Source of the DNA: Ramlibacter aquaticus
GTDB lineage: Bacteria > Pseudomonadota > Gammaproteobacteria > Burkholderiales > Burkholderiaceae_C
Assembly: GCF_015159745.1 (NCBI RefSeq)
Contig: NZ_JADDOJ010000022.1
Location: 1 to 49,682, forward strand
DNA: 49,682 nucleotides
Reading direction: 5' to 3'
The first letter of the stretch is position 1, and every line of letters begins with the position of its first letter. Below are positions 26,271-35,508 of this stretch, in pieces. The notes beneath the pieces are model-generated. The model did not search any database and was not told the origin of the DNA. It saw only the letters and a program-made list of their open reading frames with translations. A program made the position numbers and the translations under genes.

Positions 26271-26723
26271 TCAGTGCCCGTAGCCGCGGGCCAGGAACAC
26301 CGCCGCCAGCGGAATCACGGGCACCAGGTGCGCGGCGCGCATCACCCAGCGGCGGGTGGCCACCACCTCGTCCGCCGGGGGCAGCCCCCGCCCGGCGCGC
26401 AGCGCGGCGCGCCAGCGGCGGAAGGCGATGGCCGGGCGCAGCGACATCAGCACCACCACCACGAAGAGCGCGAGCTTCAGGTGAAGCAGCCAGTCCGTCC
26501 AGTACCAGCTCGCGCCCTTCACGCCCCAGAAGGCGCGCGCCAGCCCGGTCAGTGCGACGGCGGCGGTGGCCACCAGGTACAGCAGGTCCACGCGCACCAG
26601 GCGCTCGACCACGGCGGCGTTCAGCCATTCGCCGCGGCACAGGGCCGCCTCGCTGGAAATGAAGACCACCATGCCCAGCAGGGCGGCGATGTGGGCGTAG
26701 GCGAGCAGGGATTCGAGGATCAT
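26271..26723 (-). CDS. DUF2214 / CopD-like membrane protein
   Basis: The 150-residue protein has about four membrane helices and matches the DUF2214 family by its pattern LLAYAHIAALLGMVVFISSE, LARAFWGVKGASWYW and LHLKLALFVVVVLMSL. The function is unknown. The start ATG overlaps the LysR stop by four bases (ATGA at 26720-26723), so the two are translated together. A longer N-terminus would run into the regulator and is not supported. Confidence 0.82.
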   Translation of the reverse strand: MILESLLAYAHIAALLGMVVFISSEAALCRGEWLNAAVVERLVRVDLLYLVATAAVALTGLARAFWGVKGASWYWTDWLLHLKLALFVVVVLMSLRPAIAFRRWRAALRAGRGLPPADEVVATRRWVMRAAHLVPVIPLAAVFLARGYGH

Positions 26724-27652
26724 GTGGCGGACTCCATGGACTTCCAGTACCCCGGCCGTCCGTAATGCTGCTTGAGGAAATCCACCCACAGCCGCACCCG
26801 CAGGGGCAGGTGCTTGCGCTGCGGGAAGACCGCGAAGATGCCGTTGGGCGGGGCGGCGAATTCTGCCAGCACCTCCACCAGTTCACCGCGGGCGATCTCG
26901 CCCGCCACCTCCCAGGTGCTGCGCCAGGCGATGCCCCAGCCGGCCAGGCACCAGTCGTGCAGCACCTGGCCGTCCGAGCAGTCCATGGGGCCGCCCGGCC
27001 GCACGTGGACCACCTCCTGGCCGCCCTCGCGCGGGACGCTGAAGGCCCAGCCCCGGGTCTGCGAGGCCTCGCTGGACAGCGTGAGGCAATGGAAACGGCC
27101 CAGCTCGTCCGGGTGCCTGGGCGTGCCGTGGCGCTGCAGGTAGGCCGGCGTGGCCACGCACATGCGGCGGTTGTCGGCCATGCGCACGCTCACCAGGGAC
27201 GAATCCGGCAGGTCGCCCACCCGCACCGCGCAGTCGTAGCCTTCGCCCGCCAGGTCCACCACCCGGTCGCTCAGGTTCAGCGAGATCGTGACCTCGCCGT
27301 GCGCATCGCGGAAGCGCGGCACCAGGGGCGCCACGTGGCGGCGGCCGAAACCCGCCGGCGCGGTGACGCGCAGGTGGCCGCTCGCCTTGACCCCGCCGGC
27401 GCTGACGCTGGCCTCGGCATTGGCGACATCGGCCAGCAGGCGCTGGCAGTCCTCCAGGAAAGCGCTGCCTTCGTGGGTCAGGGTGATGCGCCGGGTGGTC
27501 CGCACCATCAGCTTGACACCCAGGCGCTCCTCCAGCGCATCCAGGCGCCGCCCCATGATGGCCGGGGCGACGCCCTCGGCGCGCGCGGCGGCCGTGAGGC
27601 TGCCGCGGGTCGCGACCGAGACGAAGGACGCCATCTGCTTGAGCTTGTCCAT
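26720..27652 (-). CDS. LysR-family transcriptional regulator
   Basis: The 310-residue protein has an N-terminal winged helix (MASFVSVATRGSLTAAARAE, residues 7-26, then RRLDALEERLGVKLMVRTTRRITLT) and a C-terminal substrate-binding domain (about 90-295). The ATG at 27652 gives the standard N-terminus. It is divergent from glcB with 148 bases between, and an AT-rich dyad in that gap is a likely operator. The effector is unknown; glyoxylate-pathway control is inferred from position. Confidence 0.92.
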   Translation of the reverse strand: MDKLKQMASFVSVATRGSLTAAARAEGVAPAIMGRRLDALEERLGVKLMVRTTRRITLTHEGSAFLEDCQRLLADVANAEASVSAGGVKASGHLRVTAPAGFGRRHVAPLVPRFRDAHGEVTISLNLSDRVVDLAGEGYDCAVRVGDLPDSSLVSVRMADNRRMCVATPAYLQRHGTPRHPDELGRFHCLTLSSEASQTRGWAFSVPREGGQEVVHVRPGGPMDCSDGQVLHDWCLAGWGIAWRSTWEVAGEIARGELVEVLAEFAAPPNGIFAVFPQRKHLPLRVRLWVDFLKQHYGRPGYWKSMESAT

Positions 27653-27663
27653 GGGGTCCCGGC

Positions 27664-27669
27664 ATATTA
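27664..27669 (-). promoter_or_regulatory. -10 element TAATAT for the lysR-type gene
   Basis: TAATAT on the minus strand ends 11 bases before the regulator ATG. The left arm of the dyad falls in its -35 region, which would allow autoregulation. Confidence 0.45.
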
Positions 27670-27683
27670 CCCACAAAAAAGTC

Positions 27684-27716
27684 ATCAATACATCGCTTGT
27701 CCGGGTATGAATTGAT
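27684..27716. promoter_or_regulatory. AT-rich dyad, candidate LysR operator
   Basis: ATCAATACA (27684-27692) and TGAATTGAT (27708-27716) are inverted with eight of nine positions matching, separated by 15 bases. The site sits between the divergent -10 elements of the regulator and glcB. Confidence 0.55.
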
Positions 27717-27730
27717 CTCTTTGCTTGCCC

Positions 27731-27736
27731 TATAGT
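27731..27736 (+). promoter_or_regulatory. -10 element TATAGT for glcB
   Basis: TATAGT follows the dyad by 14 bases and precedes glcB by 64 bases. A weak GAATTG lies 16 bases upstream, within the right dyad arm. Confidence 0.5.
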
Positions 27737-27744
27737 CCGCATCT

Positions 27745-27769
27745 GGCCCGCAGAGGGCCTGCTTTTTTT
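27745..27769 (+). terminator. Terminator-like hairpin in the glcB leader
   Basis: GGCCC (27745-27749) and GGGCC (27755-27759) pair around GCAGA. After three bases there are seven consecutive T's (27763-27769). It lies between the presumed glcB promoter and its start codon, with no plus-strand gene upstream to terminate. It may be an attenuator or a 5' stabilising hairpin. Confidence 0.5.
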
Positions 27770-27800
27770 CTGTCTCACGAATCCGCCCCTGGAGCCCTCC

Positions 27801-29996
27801 ATGACCGCTCGCACCACTGTCCACGGCCTGCAAGTCGCCACTTCGCTTTACCGCTTCGTCGAGGACCAGGTCCTGCCCGGCACCGGCATCGCCAGCGACC
27901 GCTTCTGGAAGGGCTTCGACGCCATCGTGGCGGAGCTGGCGCCGCGCAACATCGCGCTGCTGGCCGAGCGTGACCGCCTGCAGACCGAGCTGGACACCTG
28001 GCACAAGGCCAACCCCGGCCCGATCCGCGACATGGCGGCGTACCGCGGCTTCCTGGAGCGCATCGGCTACCTGGTGCCCCAGCCCGAGGACGTGCAGACC
28101 ACCACCGCCAACGTGGACGCCGAGCTGGCGCTGCAGGCCGGCCCGCAGCTGGTGGTGCCCATCCTGAACGCGCGCTACGCCCTCAACGCCGCCAACGCGC
28201 GCTGGGGCTCGCTGTACGACGCGCTGTACGGCACGGACGCCATTCCCGAGACCGGCGGCGCCGAGAAGGGCAGCGGCTACAACCCGGTGCGCGGCGCCCA
28301 GGTGATCGCGTTCGCGCGCAAGCTGCTGGACGACGTGGCCCCGCTGGCCCACGGCTCGCACCGCGACGCCACCGGCTACCGCGCCGACGGCGGCAACCTC
28401 TCGGTGACGCTGAAGGACGGCGCCACCACCGGCCTGGCCCAGCCCTTCCAGTTCGTGGGCTACCAGGGCGATGCCGCCTCGCCCTCCTCCATCTTGCTGC
28501 AGCACAACGGCCTGCACGTGGACATCCGCATCGACCGCAACACGCCCATCGGCAAGAGCGACGCCGCCGGCGTAAGCGACCTGGTGATGGAAGCCGCGCT
28601 CTCCACCATCCTCGACCTGGAGGATTCGGTGGCCGCGGTGGACGCGGACGACAAGGTGGCCGGCTATGCCAACTGGCTGGGCATCCTCAAGGGCACGCTG
28701 ACCGAGGAAGTCACCAAGGGCGGCAAGACCTTCACGCGCGGCCTGAACCCGGACCGCCGCTACCACGGCCCCAAGGGCGGCGAGGTCGTGCTGCACGGCC
28801 GCTCGCTCATGTTCCTGCGCAACGTCGGCCACCTGATGACCAACCCGGCCATCCTGTGGGGCGGTGACAAGGAGATCCCCGAGGGCATCATGGACGCGGT
28901 CATCACGACCACCATCGCCCTGCACGACCTGGCCGGCCGCGGCGCCAACGGCCTGCGCAACTCGCGCACCGGCTCGGTCTACATCGTCAAGCCCAAGATG
29001 CACGGGCCCAAGGAAGTGGCCTTCGCGAGCGAGCTGTTCTCGCGCGTGGAAAGCCTGCTGGGCCTGCCGCAGAACACGGTGAAGCTGGGCATCATGGACG
29101 AGGAGCGCCGCACCTCGGTCAACCTCAAGGCCTGCATCGCCGAAGCCGAAGCCCGCGTCGCCTTCATCAATACCGGCTTCCTGGACCGCACCGGCGACGA
29201 GATGCACACCGCCATGTACGCCGGCCCCATGTACCGCAAGGGCGACATGAAGAGCAGCGCCTGGATCCAGGCCTACGAGAAGAACAACGTGCTGGTCGGC
29301 CTCTCGTGCGGCCTGCGCGGCCGGGCCCAGATCGGCAAGGGCATGTGGGCCATGCCGGACCTGATGGCCGCCATGCTGGAGCAGAAGATCGCCCACCCCA
29401 AGGCCGGCGCCAACACCGCCTGGGTGCCCTCGCCCACCGCCGCCACGCTGCACGCGATCCACTACCACCAGGTCAACGTGGCCGAGGTGCAGAAGCAGCT
29501 GGAGACGATCGATGCCGACGGCGAGCGCGAGAACCTGCTGACCGGCCTGCTCACCGTGCCGGTGGTGGCCGAGGCCAAGTGGTCGGCCGAGGAACGCCAG
29601 CAGGAGCTGGACAACAACGTGCAGGGCATCCTGGGCTACGTGGTGCGCTGGATCGACCAGGGCGTGGGCTGCTCCAAGGTGCCCGACATCCACAACGTCG
29701 GCCTGATGGAGGACCGCGCCACCCTGCGCATCTCCAGCCAGCACATCGCCAACTGGCTGCAGCACGGCGTGGTGACGCGTGAGCAGGTCATCGCCACCTT
29801 CCAGCGCATGGCGGCGGTGGTGGACCAGCAGAACGCCGGCGACGCCGCCTACCTGCCCATGGCCGGCAACTGGGACAGCTCCTTCGCATACCGCGCCGCG
29901 CTGGACCTGGTGCTCAAGGGCAAGGAGCAGCCCTCCGGCTACACCGAGCCGCTGCTGCACGCCTGGCGCCTGAAGGTCAAGGCCGCGCGCGGCTGA
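27801..29996 (+). CDS. glcB: Malate synthase G
   Basis: The 731-residue enzyme condenses glyoxylate with acetyl-CoA to malate. The length, about 200 residues above the A isoform, and runs such as [40 protein letters not shown] and [19 protein letters not shown] identify isoform G. GGAG lies nine bases before the ATG. It serves growth on acetate, fatty acids or glycolate. It is divergent from a LysR regulator. Confidence 0.97.
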   Translation: MTARTTVHGLQVATSLYRFVEDQVLPGTGIASDRFWKGFDAIVAELAPRNIALLAERDRLQTELDTWHKANPGPIRDMAAYRGFLERIGYLVPQPEDVQTTTANVDAELALQAGPQLVVPILNARYALNAANARWGSLYDALYGTDAIPETGGAEKGSGYNPVRGAQVIAFARKLLDDVAPLAHGSHRDATGYRADGGNLSVTLKDGATTGLAQPFQFVGYQGDAASPSSILLQHNGLHVDIRIDRNTPIGKSDAAGVSDLVMEAALSTILDLEDSVAAVDADDKVAGYANWLGILKGTLTEEVTKGGKTFTRGLNPDRRYHGPKGGEVVLHGRSLMFLRNVGHLMTNPAILWGGDKEIPEGIMDAVITTTIALHDLAGRGANGLRNSRTGSVYIVKPKMHGPKEVAFASELFSRVESLLGLPQNTVKLGIMDEERRTSVNLKACIAEAEARVAFINTGFLDRTGDEMHTAMYAGPMYRKGDMKSSAWIQAYEKNNVLVGLSCGLRGRAQIGKGMWAMPDLMAAMLEQKIAHPKAGANTAWVPSPTAATLHAIHYHQVNVAEVQKQLETIDADGERENLLTGLLTVPVVAEAKWSAEERQQELDNNVQGILGYVVRWIDQGVGCSKVPDIHNVGLMEDRATLRISSQHIANWLQHGVVTREQVIATFQRMAAVVDQQNAGDAAYLPMAGNWDSSFAYRAALDLVLKGKEQPSGYTEPLLHAWRLKVKAARG

Positions 29997-30028
29997 GGCT
30001 TTTGCGCCGGGGGCTGGGCCGCGCGGGC

Positions 30029-30034
30029 TACACT
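30029..30034 (+). promoter_or_regulatory. -10-like TACACT before the cysteine-rich gene
   Basis: GGCTACACT ends exactly six bases before a GTG start with no ribosome site. The same hexamer precedes the trp leader peptide. Confidence 0.5.
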
Positions 30035-30040
30035 GCCCGC

Positions 30041-30259
30041 GTGACCCCGGACCTCCGCGCCCCTGCCGACCCCCGGCTGTGCCCGCTCTGCGGCCAGCCC
30101 AACCAGTGCGCTGCGGAGCGCCGGCGCGAGACCGGCCAGCCGCAGGCGCCCTGCTGGTGCGTCAGCGCCCATTTCCCGCCTGAACTGCTGGCGCGCGTGC
30201 CGGCCGACGCCCGCGACCGGGCCTGCATCTGCCCCGCCTGCGCGGGACAGGCCGCGTGA
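30041..30259 (+). CDS. Cysteine-rich CWC-family small protein
   Basis: The 72-residue product has eight Cys in the pattern CPLCGQPNQC, CWC, then CICPAC, matching the cysteine-rich CWC family, which probably binds zinc or another metal. Its function is unknown. The start is taken as GTG at 30041 because it directly follows a -10-like element; an in-frame TTG start at 30002 would add 13 residues without family support. The TGA overlaps the MFS gene GTG by four bases. Confidence 0.8.
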   Translation: MTPDLRAPADPRLCPLCGQPNQCAAERRRETGQPQAPCWCVSAHFPPELLARVPADARDRACICPACAGQAA

Positions 30260-31716
30260 GCGCAGACTCCCTGGAAGCCCTGGCCGCGCGCTGGGGCCCG
30301 CGCTACCGCTGGTACCTGCTGATGTCCGTGATGGTGGGCACCATGGCCTCCATCATGTCGTCCACCATCGTCAACGTGGCCATCCCCGACATGAGCCGCG
30401 CCTTTGCCCTGGGCCAGGAGCGCGCGCAGTGGGTGAGCTCCGGCTTCATGGTGGCGATGACGGTCTCCATGCTCACCACGCCCTGGCTGCTGGCGCGCTA
30501 CGGCTACCGCCACGTGTACGCGGGCAGCATGCTGCTGCTGCTGGCCGGCGGCGTGGCGGGCGGCTTCGCGCAGGATTTCAACCTGGTGCTGGCCGCGCGG
30601 GTGGCCGAGGGCCTGGCTGCGGGCGTGGTGCAGCCCATCCCGGCCATCATCATCCTGCGCGGCTTCGAGCGCGGCGAGCAGGGCCGCGCCAGCGGCATCT
30701 TCGGCATGGGCGTGGTGCTGGCACCGGCCATAGGCCCCAGCATCGGCGGCGTGCTGGTGGACCTGTTCGGCTGGCGCTCGATCTTCTTCATGGTCGTGCC
30801 TTTCTGCCTGGCCTCGCTGTGGCTGGGCCGGCGCTTCGTGCCGGGCGCTGCACCCGGGGGCGCGCCCGGCCAGCGCGGTGCCGCCCTGGACTGGCGCGGC
30901 CTGCTGCTGGCCGGCGCCGGCACACTGTGCCTGCTCAACGGCCTGGTCTCCCTGCACCGCAGCGTGACGGAAGGCCTGCCCCTGCTGGGCGCGGCGGTGG
31001 CCGCGCTGTTCGGCTTCATCGCCTGGGAACGGCGCATGCTGCGGCTGGGCCAGCACCCCCTGATGGACCTGCGCCTGTTCCGTCACCGGGCCTTCGCCAT
31101 GGGCAGCGTGGTGGCATTCATCTACGGCACGGCGCTGTTCGGCTCCACCTACCTGCTGCCGGTGTTCATGCAGCTCGGCCTGGGCTTGTCGCCCTCCTAC
31201 GTGGGCAGCATCCTGCTGCCGGCGGGGCTGATGCTGGCGGTGGTGATCGCGCTCGTCGGCCGGCTGGCGGACCGCCTGCCCACGCGCCTGCTGGTGGGCA
31301 TCGGCCTGGCCCTGCTGGCGCTCGCGTTCGCCCTCACCGCCACCGTGCCCCCGGCACACCCGATCGCGCTGCTGGTCGCCTGGACCGTGGTGGGCCGCAT
31401 CGGGCTGGGCTTCATCCTGCCCTCGCTCAACCTGGGCGCGATGCGGCCGCTGGAGGCCGCTCTGGTGCCGCAGGGCTCCAGCACCATCAACTTCCTGCGC
31501 ATGGTGGGCGGCGCGGCGGGCGTGAGCCTGTGCGGCATCGTGCTGGAGTGGCGACTCGCGGTGCACGGGCAGGCGCTGCAGGGCGGCGACGGGCCGCAGC
31601 GCCTGGCCGCGTTCCAGGAATCCTTCGGCATGCTGTCGGGGCTGTGCCTGCTGGCGCTGGTGGCGGCCTGGCAGATGCGCGACCGCCCCCGGGACAGCGC
31701 GCTCGCGCGAGAATAG
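30256..31716 (+). CDS. MFS multidrug exporter, DHA2 (EmrB/QacA) family
   Basis: The 486-residue transporter has 12-14 predicted membrane helices. The first helix region MASIMSSTIVNVAIPDMSRA and motif C GVVLAPAIGPSIGGVLVD (antiporter signature) are typical of drug:proton antiporters of the DHA2 group. No membrane-fusion partner lies beside it, so it may act alone at the inner membrane. The GTG start overlaps the CWC gene stop, implying coupling. The substrate is unknown. Confidence 0.91.
   Translation: MSADSLEALAARWGPRYRWYLLMSVMVGTMASIMSSTIVNVAIPDMSRAFALGQERAQWVSSGFMVAMTVSMLTTPWLLARYGYRHVYAGSMLLLLAGGVAGGFAQDFNLVLAARVAEGLAAGVVQPIPAIIILRGFERGEQGRASGIFGMGVVLAPAIGPSIGGVLVDLFGWRSIFFMVVPFCLASLWLGRRFVPGAAPGGAPGQRGAALDWRGLLLAGAGTLCLLNGLVSLHRSVTEGLPLLGAAVAALFGFIAWERRMLRLGQHPLMDLRLFRHRAFAMGSVVAFIYGTALFGSTYLLPVFMQLGLGLSPSYVGSILLPAGLMLAVVIALVGRLADRLPTRLLVGIGLALLALAFALTATVPPAHPIALLVAWTVVGRIGLGFILPSLNLGAMRPLEAALVPQGSSTINFLRMVGGAAGVSLCGIVLEWRLAVHGQALQGGDGPQRLAAFQESFGMLSGLCLLALVAAWQMRDRPRDSALARE
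31709..31714 (+). promoter_or_regulatory. -10-like GAGAAT before the amidotransferase gene
   Basis: It overlaps the MFS stop region and ends six bases before the ATG at 31721. Confidence 0.45.
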
Positions 31717-31720
31717 CCCC

Positions 31721-32488
31721 ATGTGCCAGCTGCTCGGGATGAACTGCAACACGCCCACGGACGTGACCTTCAGCTTCAGCGGCTTCGCCCAGCGCGGCGG
31801 GCGCACCGACCACCATGCCGACGGCTGGGGCATTGCCTTCTTCGAGGGCCGCGGCCTGCGCCACTTCGTGGACCACCAGCCGGCCTGCGACTCGCCGGTG
31901 GCCGAGCTGATCCGCCGCTACCCCATCAAGAGCCGCAACGTGGTGGCCCACATCCGCAAGGCCACGCAGGGCGATATCGCCCTGGAGAACTGCCACCCCT
32001 TCGTGCGCGAGCTCTGGGGCCGCTACTGGGTGTTCGCCCACAACGGCAACCTGGAGCATTTCCACCCGCGCCTGCACGCCGCCTTCCGGCCGGTGGGCGA
32101 CACCGACAGCGAGCGCGCCTTCTGCTGGCTCATGCAGGAGCTGGCGAAGTCGCACGCGGGCGTGCCCGACGTGGCCGAACTCACGCTGACGCTGCGCGAG
32201 CTGGTGCCGCAGGTGGCACGCCACGGCAACTTCAACTTCCTCTTGTCCAACGGGCAGGCGCTGTGGTCGCACTGCTCCAGCAACCTGTTCTACGTCGAGC
32301 GGCGCCACCCCTTCGCCCATGCCCAGCTGGCCGACGAGGACCTGAGCGTGGACTTCGCGCGCAACACCACCCCCAAGGACAAGGTCGCGGTGGTGGTGAC
32401 GGCCCCGCTCACCACCAACGAGCCCTGGACCGCCTTCGCACCGGGCGAGCTGCAGGTCTTCGTGGACGGCGAGCGGCTGCGGGCCTGA
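31721..32488 (+). CDS. Class II glutamine amidotransferase (YafJ-like)
   Basis: The 255-residue protein is a stand-alone Ntn-type amidotransferase domain. Cys2, exposed after Met removal, is the nucleophile (MCQLLGMN). HHADGWGIAF, VVAHIRKATQG and VFAHNGNLEHF form the glutamine site. No synthase domain is attached. E. coli YafJ is similar and of unclear role, and the family includes EgtC- and DUG3-type enzymes acting on gamma-glutamyl compounds. It is convergent with gshB, nine bases apart. Confidence 0.9.
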   Translation: MCQLLGMNCNTPTDVTFSFSGFAQRGGRTDHHADGWGIAFFEGRGLRHFVDHQPACDSPVAELIRRYPIKSRNVVAHIRKATQGDIALENCHPFVRELWGRYWVFAHNGNLEHFHPRLHAAFRPVGDTDSERAFCWLMQELAKSHAGVPDVAELTLTLRELVPQVARHGNFNFLLSNGQALWSHCSSNLFYVERRHPFAHAQLADEDLSVDFARNTTPKDKVAVVVTAPLTTNEPWTAFAPGELQVFVDGERLRA

Positions 32489-32497
32489 GCCCCGGCC

Positions 32498-33445
32498 TCA
32501 GCGGCCCACGGCCGCTTCCAGCGCGTCGACGAACATGGCCGGCACGTCGAAGCCGGTCTGCTGCGTGATCTCCTGGAAGCAGGTCGGGCTGGTGACGTTG
32601 ACTTCGGTGAGGCAGTCGCCGATCACGTCCAGGCCGACCAGCAGCAGCCCGCGGGGCGCCAGCACCGGGCCCAGGGCTTCGGCGATCTCGCGGTCGCGGG
32701 CGGACAGTTCGCGCGCCACGCCCTTGCCGCCGGCCGCCAGGTTGCCCCGCACCTCGGTGCCCTGCGGGATGCGGGCCAGGCAGTAGGGCACCGGCTTGCC
32801 GCCGATCACCAGCACGCGCTTGTCTCCCTCGCTGATCTGCGGCACGAAGCGCTGCACCATCACGGTCTGCGCGCCATCCAGGTTCAGCGTCTCGGTGATC
32901 GCGCCCAGGTTGAGCCCGTCCTCGCGCACGCGGAAGATGCCCATGCCGCCCATGCCGTCCAGGGGCTTGAGGATGATGTCGCGATGCTCGGCGTGGAACT
33001 CGCGGATGGCATCCGCGTCCCGCGTCACCAGCGTGGGGCTGACGAAGCGGGCGAATTCCATGATGGCCAGCTTCTCGGGGTGGTCGCGCAGCGCGGCCGG
33101 CTTGTTGAACACGCGGCCGCCCTCGCGCTCCACGTGCTCCAGCAGGTGGGTGGCGTAGAAGTACTCGCTGTCGAAGGGCGGGTCCTTGCGCATCAGCACG
33201 GCGTCGAAGTCGCGCAGCGCGCGCACCGCGTTGCCGCGCTCCTGGAACCACTCCTCGTCCTCGCCGGTGAGCACGATCTCGCGCACCAGCGCGCGCACCA
33301 GGTCGCCCGAGCGCCAGGCCAGGTGGGCGGGCTCGCAGGCGAACACGCGGTGGCCGCGCCGCTGCGCCTCGCGCATCATGGAGAAGGTGGTGTCCTTGTA
33401 GACCTTGAACGATTCGAGCGGGTCGGCGACGAAGAGGATGTCCAT
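32498..33445 (-). CDS. gshB: Glutathione synthetase
   Basis: The 315-residue ATP-grasp enzyme adds glycine to gamma-glutamylcysteine. The N-terminus MDILFVADPLESFKVYKDTT, the ATP-grasp loop KPLDGMGGMGIFRV, and ECVNVTSPT-like EVNVTSPTCFQEI are typical. It follows kup by 72 bases on the same strand, with gshA before kup. No strong Shine-Dalgarno is present. AACAGT ends six bases before the ATG, a weak form of the leaderless pattern seen elsewhere. Confidence 0.96.
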   Translation of the reverse strand: MDILFVADPLESFKVYKDTTFSMMREAQRRGHRVFACEPAHLAWRSGDLVRALVREIVLTGEDEEWFQERGNAVRALRDFDAVLMRKDPPFDSEYFYATHLLEHVEREGGRVFNKPAALRDHPEKLAIMEFARFVSPTLVTRDADAIREFHAEHRDIILKPLDGMGGMGIFRVREDGLNLGAITETLNLDGAQTVMVQRFVPQISEGDKRVLVIGGKPVPYCLARIPQGTEVRGNLAAGGKGVARELSARDREIAEALGPVLAPRGLLLVGLDVIGDCLTEVNVTSPTCFQEITQQTGFDVPAMFVDALEAAVGR

Positions 33446-33517
33446 GGCTTTACTGTTGCATAAATCGCCCGGCCCCGTGCGCGGTGCGGGCAGGCACGGC
33501 CGCGCACCGCGGCCGGA

Positions 33518-35389
33518 TCAGATCTCGATCTTCGAGCCCAGTTCCACCACCGAGTTGTTGGGCAGGTGCAGGAACTCGGCCGCTGCGCTGGCGTTGTGGT
33601 GCATCTGCGCGAACAGCTTCTCGCGCCAGGGCGCCATGCCGCCGCCCATGGTGGGGATCACCGTGTCGCGCGACAGGAAGTAGCTGGTGGTCATGGGCTC
33701 CAGGTCGCAGCCGTGGCCGCGGATCTGCTCCAGCGCACGTGGGATGTCGGGGTCGTTCTTGAAGCCGTAGTGCAGGATGACCTGCCAGCAGCTGTGGCCC
33801 AGCGGCGTGATCTCCACGCGCTTGCTGATGCCCACCCAGGGCACCTCGTGGCTGCGCACCGTGACGAACAGGTTCTGCTGGTGCAGCACCTTGTTGTGCT
33901 TGAGGTTGTGCAGCATCGCGTTGGGCACGGTGCCCGGCTCCGCGGTGAGGAACACGGCCGTGCCCTCCACGCGCGTGGGCGGGGCCTCGAACACCGAGCG
34001 CAGGAAGCTGGGCAGGTCCAGCGCGTCGCTGAGGATCTTCTCGTTCAAGAGGCCCCGGCCCTGCTTCCAGGTCATCATCAGTGTGAAGATCCCGCCGCCG
34101 ATCATGAGCGGGAACCAGCCGCCCTCCACCAGCTTGAGCAGGTTGGACGCGAAGAAGGTGGCATCGACGACGAAGAACGCGCCGGTGGCTGCGATGCACA
34201 GCGGCAGCGGGTAGCCCCAGCCGAAGCGGATCACGAAGAAGGTCAGCGTGGTCGTGATCAGCATGTCCAGCGTGACCGCGATGCCGTAGGCCGCGCCCAG
34301 GTTGTCCGAGGAGCGGAACATCACCACCGCGAGCACGATGGCCACGAACAGGCCCCAGTTGACGAAGGGGATGTAGATCTGGCCGGTGTCGCGCACGCTG
34401 GTGTGCAGGATGTTCAGGCGCGGCAGGTAGCCCAGCTGGATCACCTGCTTGGTGACGCTGAAGGCCCCCGTGATCAGGGCCTGCGAGGCCACCACGGTGG
34501 CCGCGGTCGCCAGGATGACCAGCGGCACCAGCGCCCAGTCCGGCGCCATCAGGAAGAAAGGGTTCTTGACCGCCTCGGTGCCGCCTTCCAGCAGCAGCGC
34601 GCCCTGGCCGAAGTAGTTCAGCGTCAGCGAAGGCATCACCACGCTGAACCAGGCGAGCCGGATCGGCTTCTTGCCGAAGTGGCCCAGGTCGGCATAGAGC
34701 GCCTCGGCCCCGGTCACGCACAGCACGACCGCGCCCAGGATGATGAAGGTGACCAGCGGCGCGCGCCACATGAAGCCCAGGGCGTAGGTGGGGCTGAGCG
34801 CCTGCAGGATCTGCGGGTGCTTGGTGATCTGCGCGACGCCCAGTGCCGCGATGGCGAAGAACCAGGTCAGCGTGATGGGCCCGAAGAAGCGGCCGATGCC
34901 GCCCGTGCCGCGCTTTTGCACCCAGAACAGGGCCAGCAGCACCACCAGCGTCAGCGGGATCACGCCTTCCTTGAAGCGCGGCGAGATCACCTCCAGGCCC
35001 TCGACGGCCGACAGCACCGAGATGGCCGGCGTGATCACGCCGTCGCCGTAGAAGAGCGAGGTGCCGAAGATACCCACGCCCAGCAGCGCGCGGCGCAGGT
35101 GCGGCTTGTCCTTTACGACCTGCGAGGCCAGCGCCAGCATCGCGATCAGCCCGCCCTCGCCATGGTTGTCGGCGCGCAGCACCAGCACCACGTACTTGAT
35201 GGAGACGATGACCGTGAGCGTCCAGAAGAAGATGGACAGGATGCCGTAGACGTTGGCCGGCGTGAAGGGCACCAGGTGGGTGCCGAACACGGCCTTCACG
35301 GCATACAGCACGCTGGTGCCTATGTCGCCGTAGACGACGCCGATGGCGCCCAGGGTCAAGGCGGCGAGCGAGGATTTGCTGGTCTGCAC
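33518..35389 (-). CDS. kup: Kup-type potassium uptake protein
   Basis: The 623-residue transporter has about 12 membrane segments in the first 430 residues and a cytoplasmic C-terminal domain. [18 protein letters not shown] near the start and [21 protein letters not shown] are typical of KUP/HAK/KT transporters, which import K+ with protons. The start is GTG at 35389-35387 with AGGGGA five bases upstream. It lies between gshA and gshB. Confidence 0.96.
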   Translation of the reverse strand: MQTSKSSLAALTLGAIGVVYGDIGTSVLYAVKAVFGTHLVPFTPANVYGILSIFFWTLTVIVSIKYVVLVLRADNHGEGGLIAMLALASQVVKDKPHLRRALLGVGIFGTSLFYGDGVITPAISVLSAVEGLEVISPRFKEGVIPLTLVVLLALFWVQKRGTGGIGRFFGPITLTWFFAIAALGVAQITKHPQILQALSPTYALGFMWRAPLVTFIILGAVVLCVTGAEALYADLGHFGKKPIRLAWFSVVMPSLTLNYFGQGALLLEGGTEAVKNPFFLMAPDWALVPLVILATAATVVASQALITGAFSVTKQVIQLGYLPRLNILHTSVRDTGQIYIPFVNWGLFVAIVLAVVMFRSSDNLGAAYGIAVTLDMLITTTLTFFVIRFGWGYPLPLCIAATGAFFVVDATFFASNLLKLVEGGWFPLMIGGGIFTLMMTWKQGRGLLNEKILSDALDLPSFLRSVFEAPPTRVEGTAVFLTAEPGTVPNAMLHNLKHNKVLHQQNLFVTVRSHEVPWVGISKRVEITPLGHSCWQVILHYGFKNDPDIPRALEQIRGHGCDLEPMTTSYFLSRDTVIPTMGGGMAPWREKLFAQMHHNASAAAEFLHLPNNSVVELGSKIEI

Positions 35390-35508
35390 GAGGGTCCCCT
35401 GTTCGAGCTGCAGGGGTGGTTGCCTAGGGAACCTTCTATTCTGCTACTGGCGGCGCCCGTCGCGCCGACACTTTGTTGCAGTGCGACAACTCCGGCGTCG
35501 CAGCCGCG

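Noticed and set aside
26883..29960. Very long minus-strand open frame (about 1000 codons) across the malate synthase region
   Set aside because: It is the antisense shadow of glcB and of the LysR gene. Its translation is Gly/His/Val/Gln-rich without domains, as expected opposite GC-rich genes.
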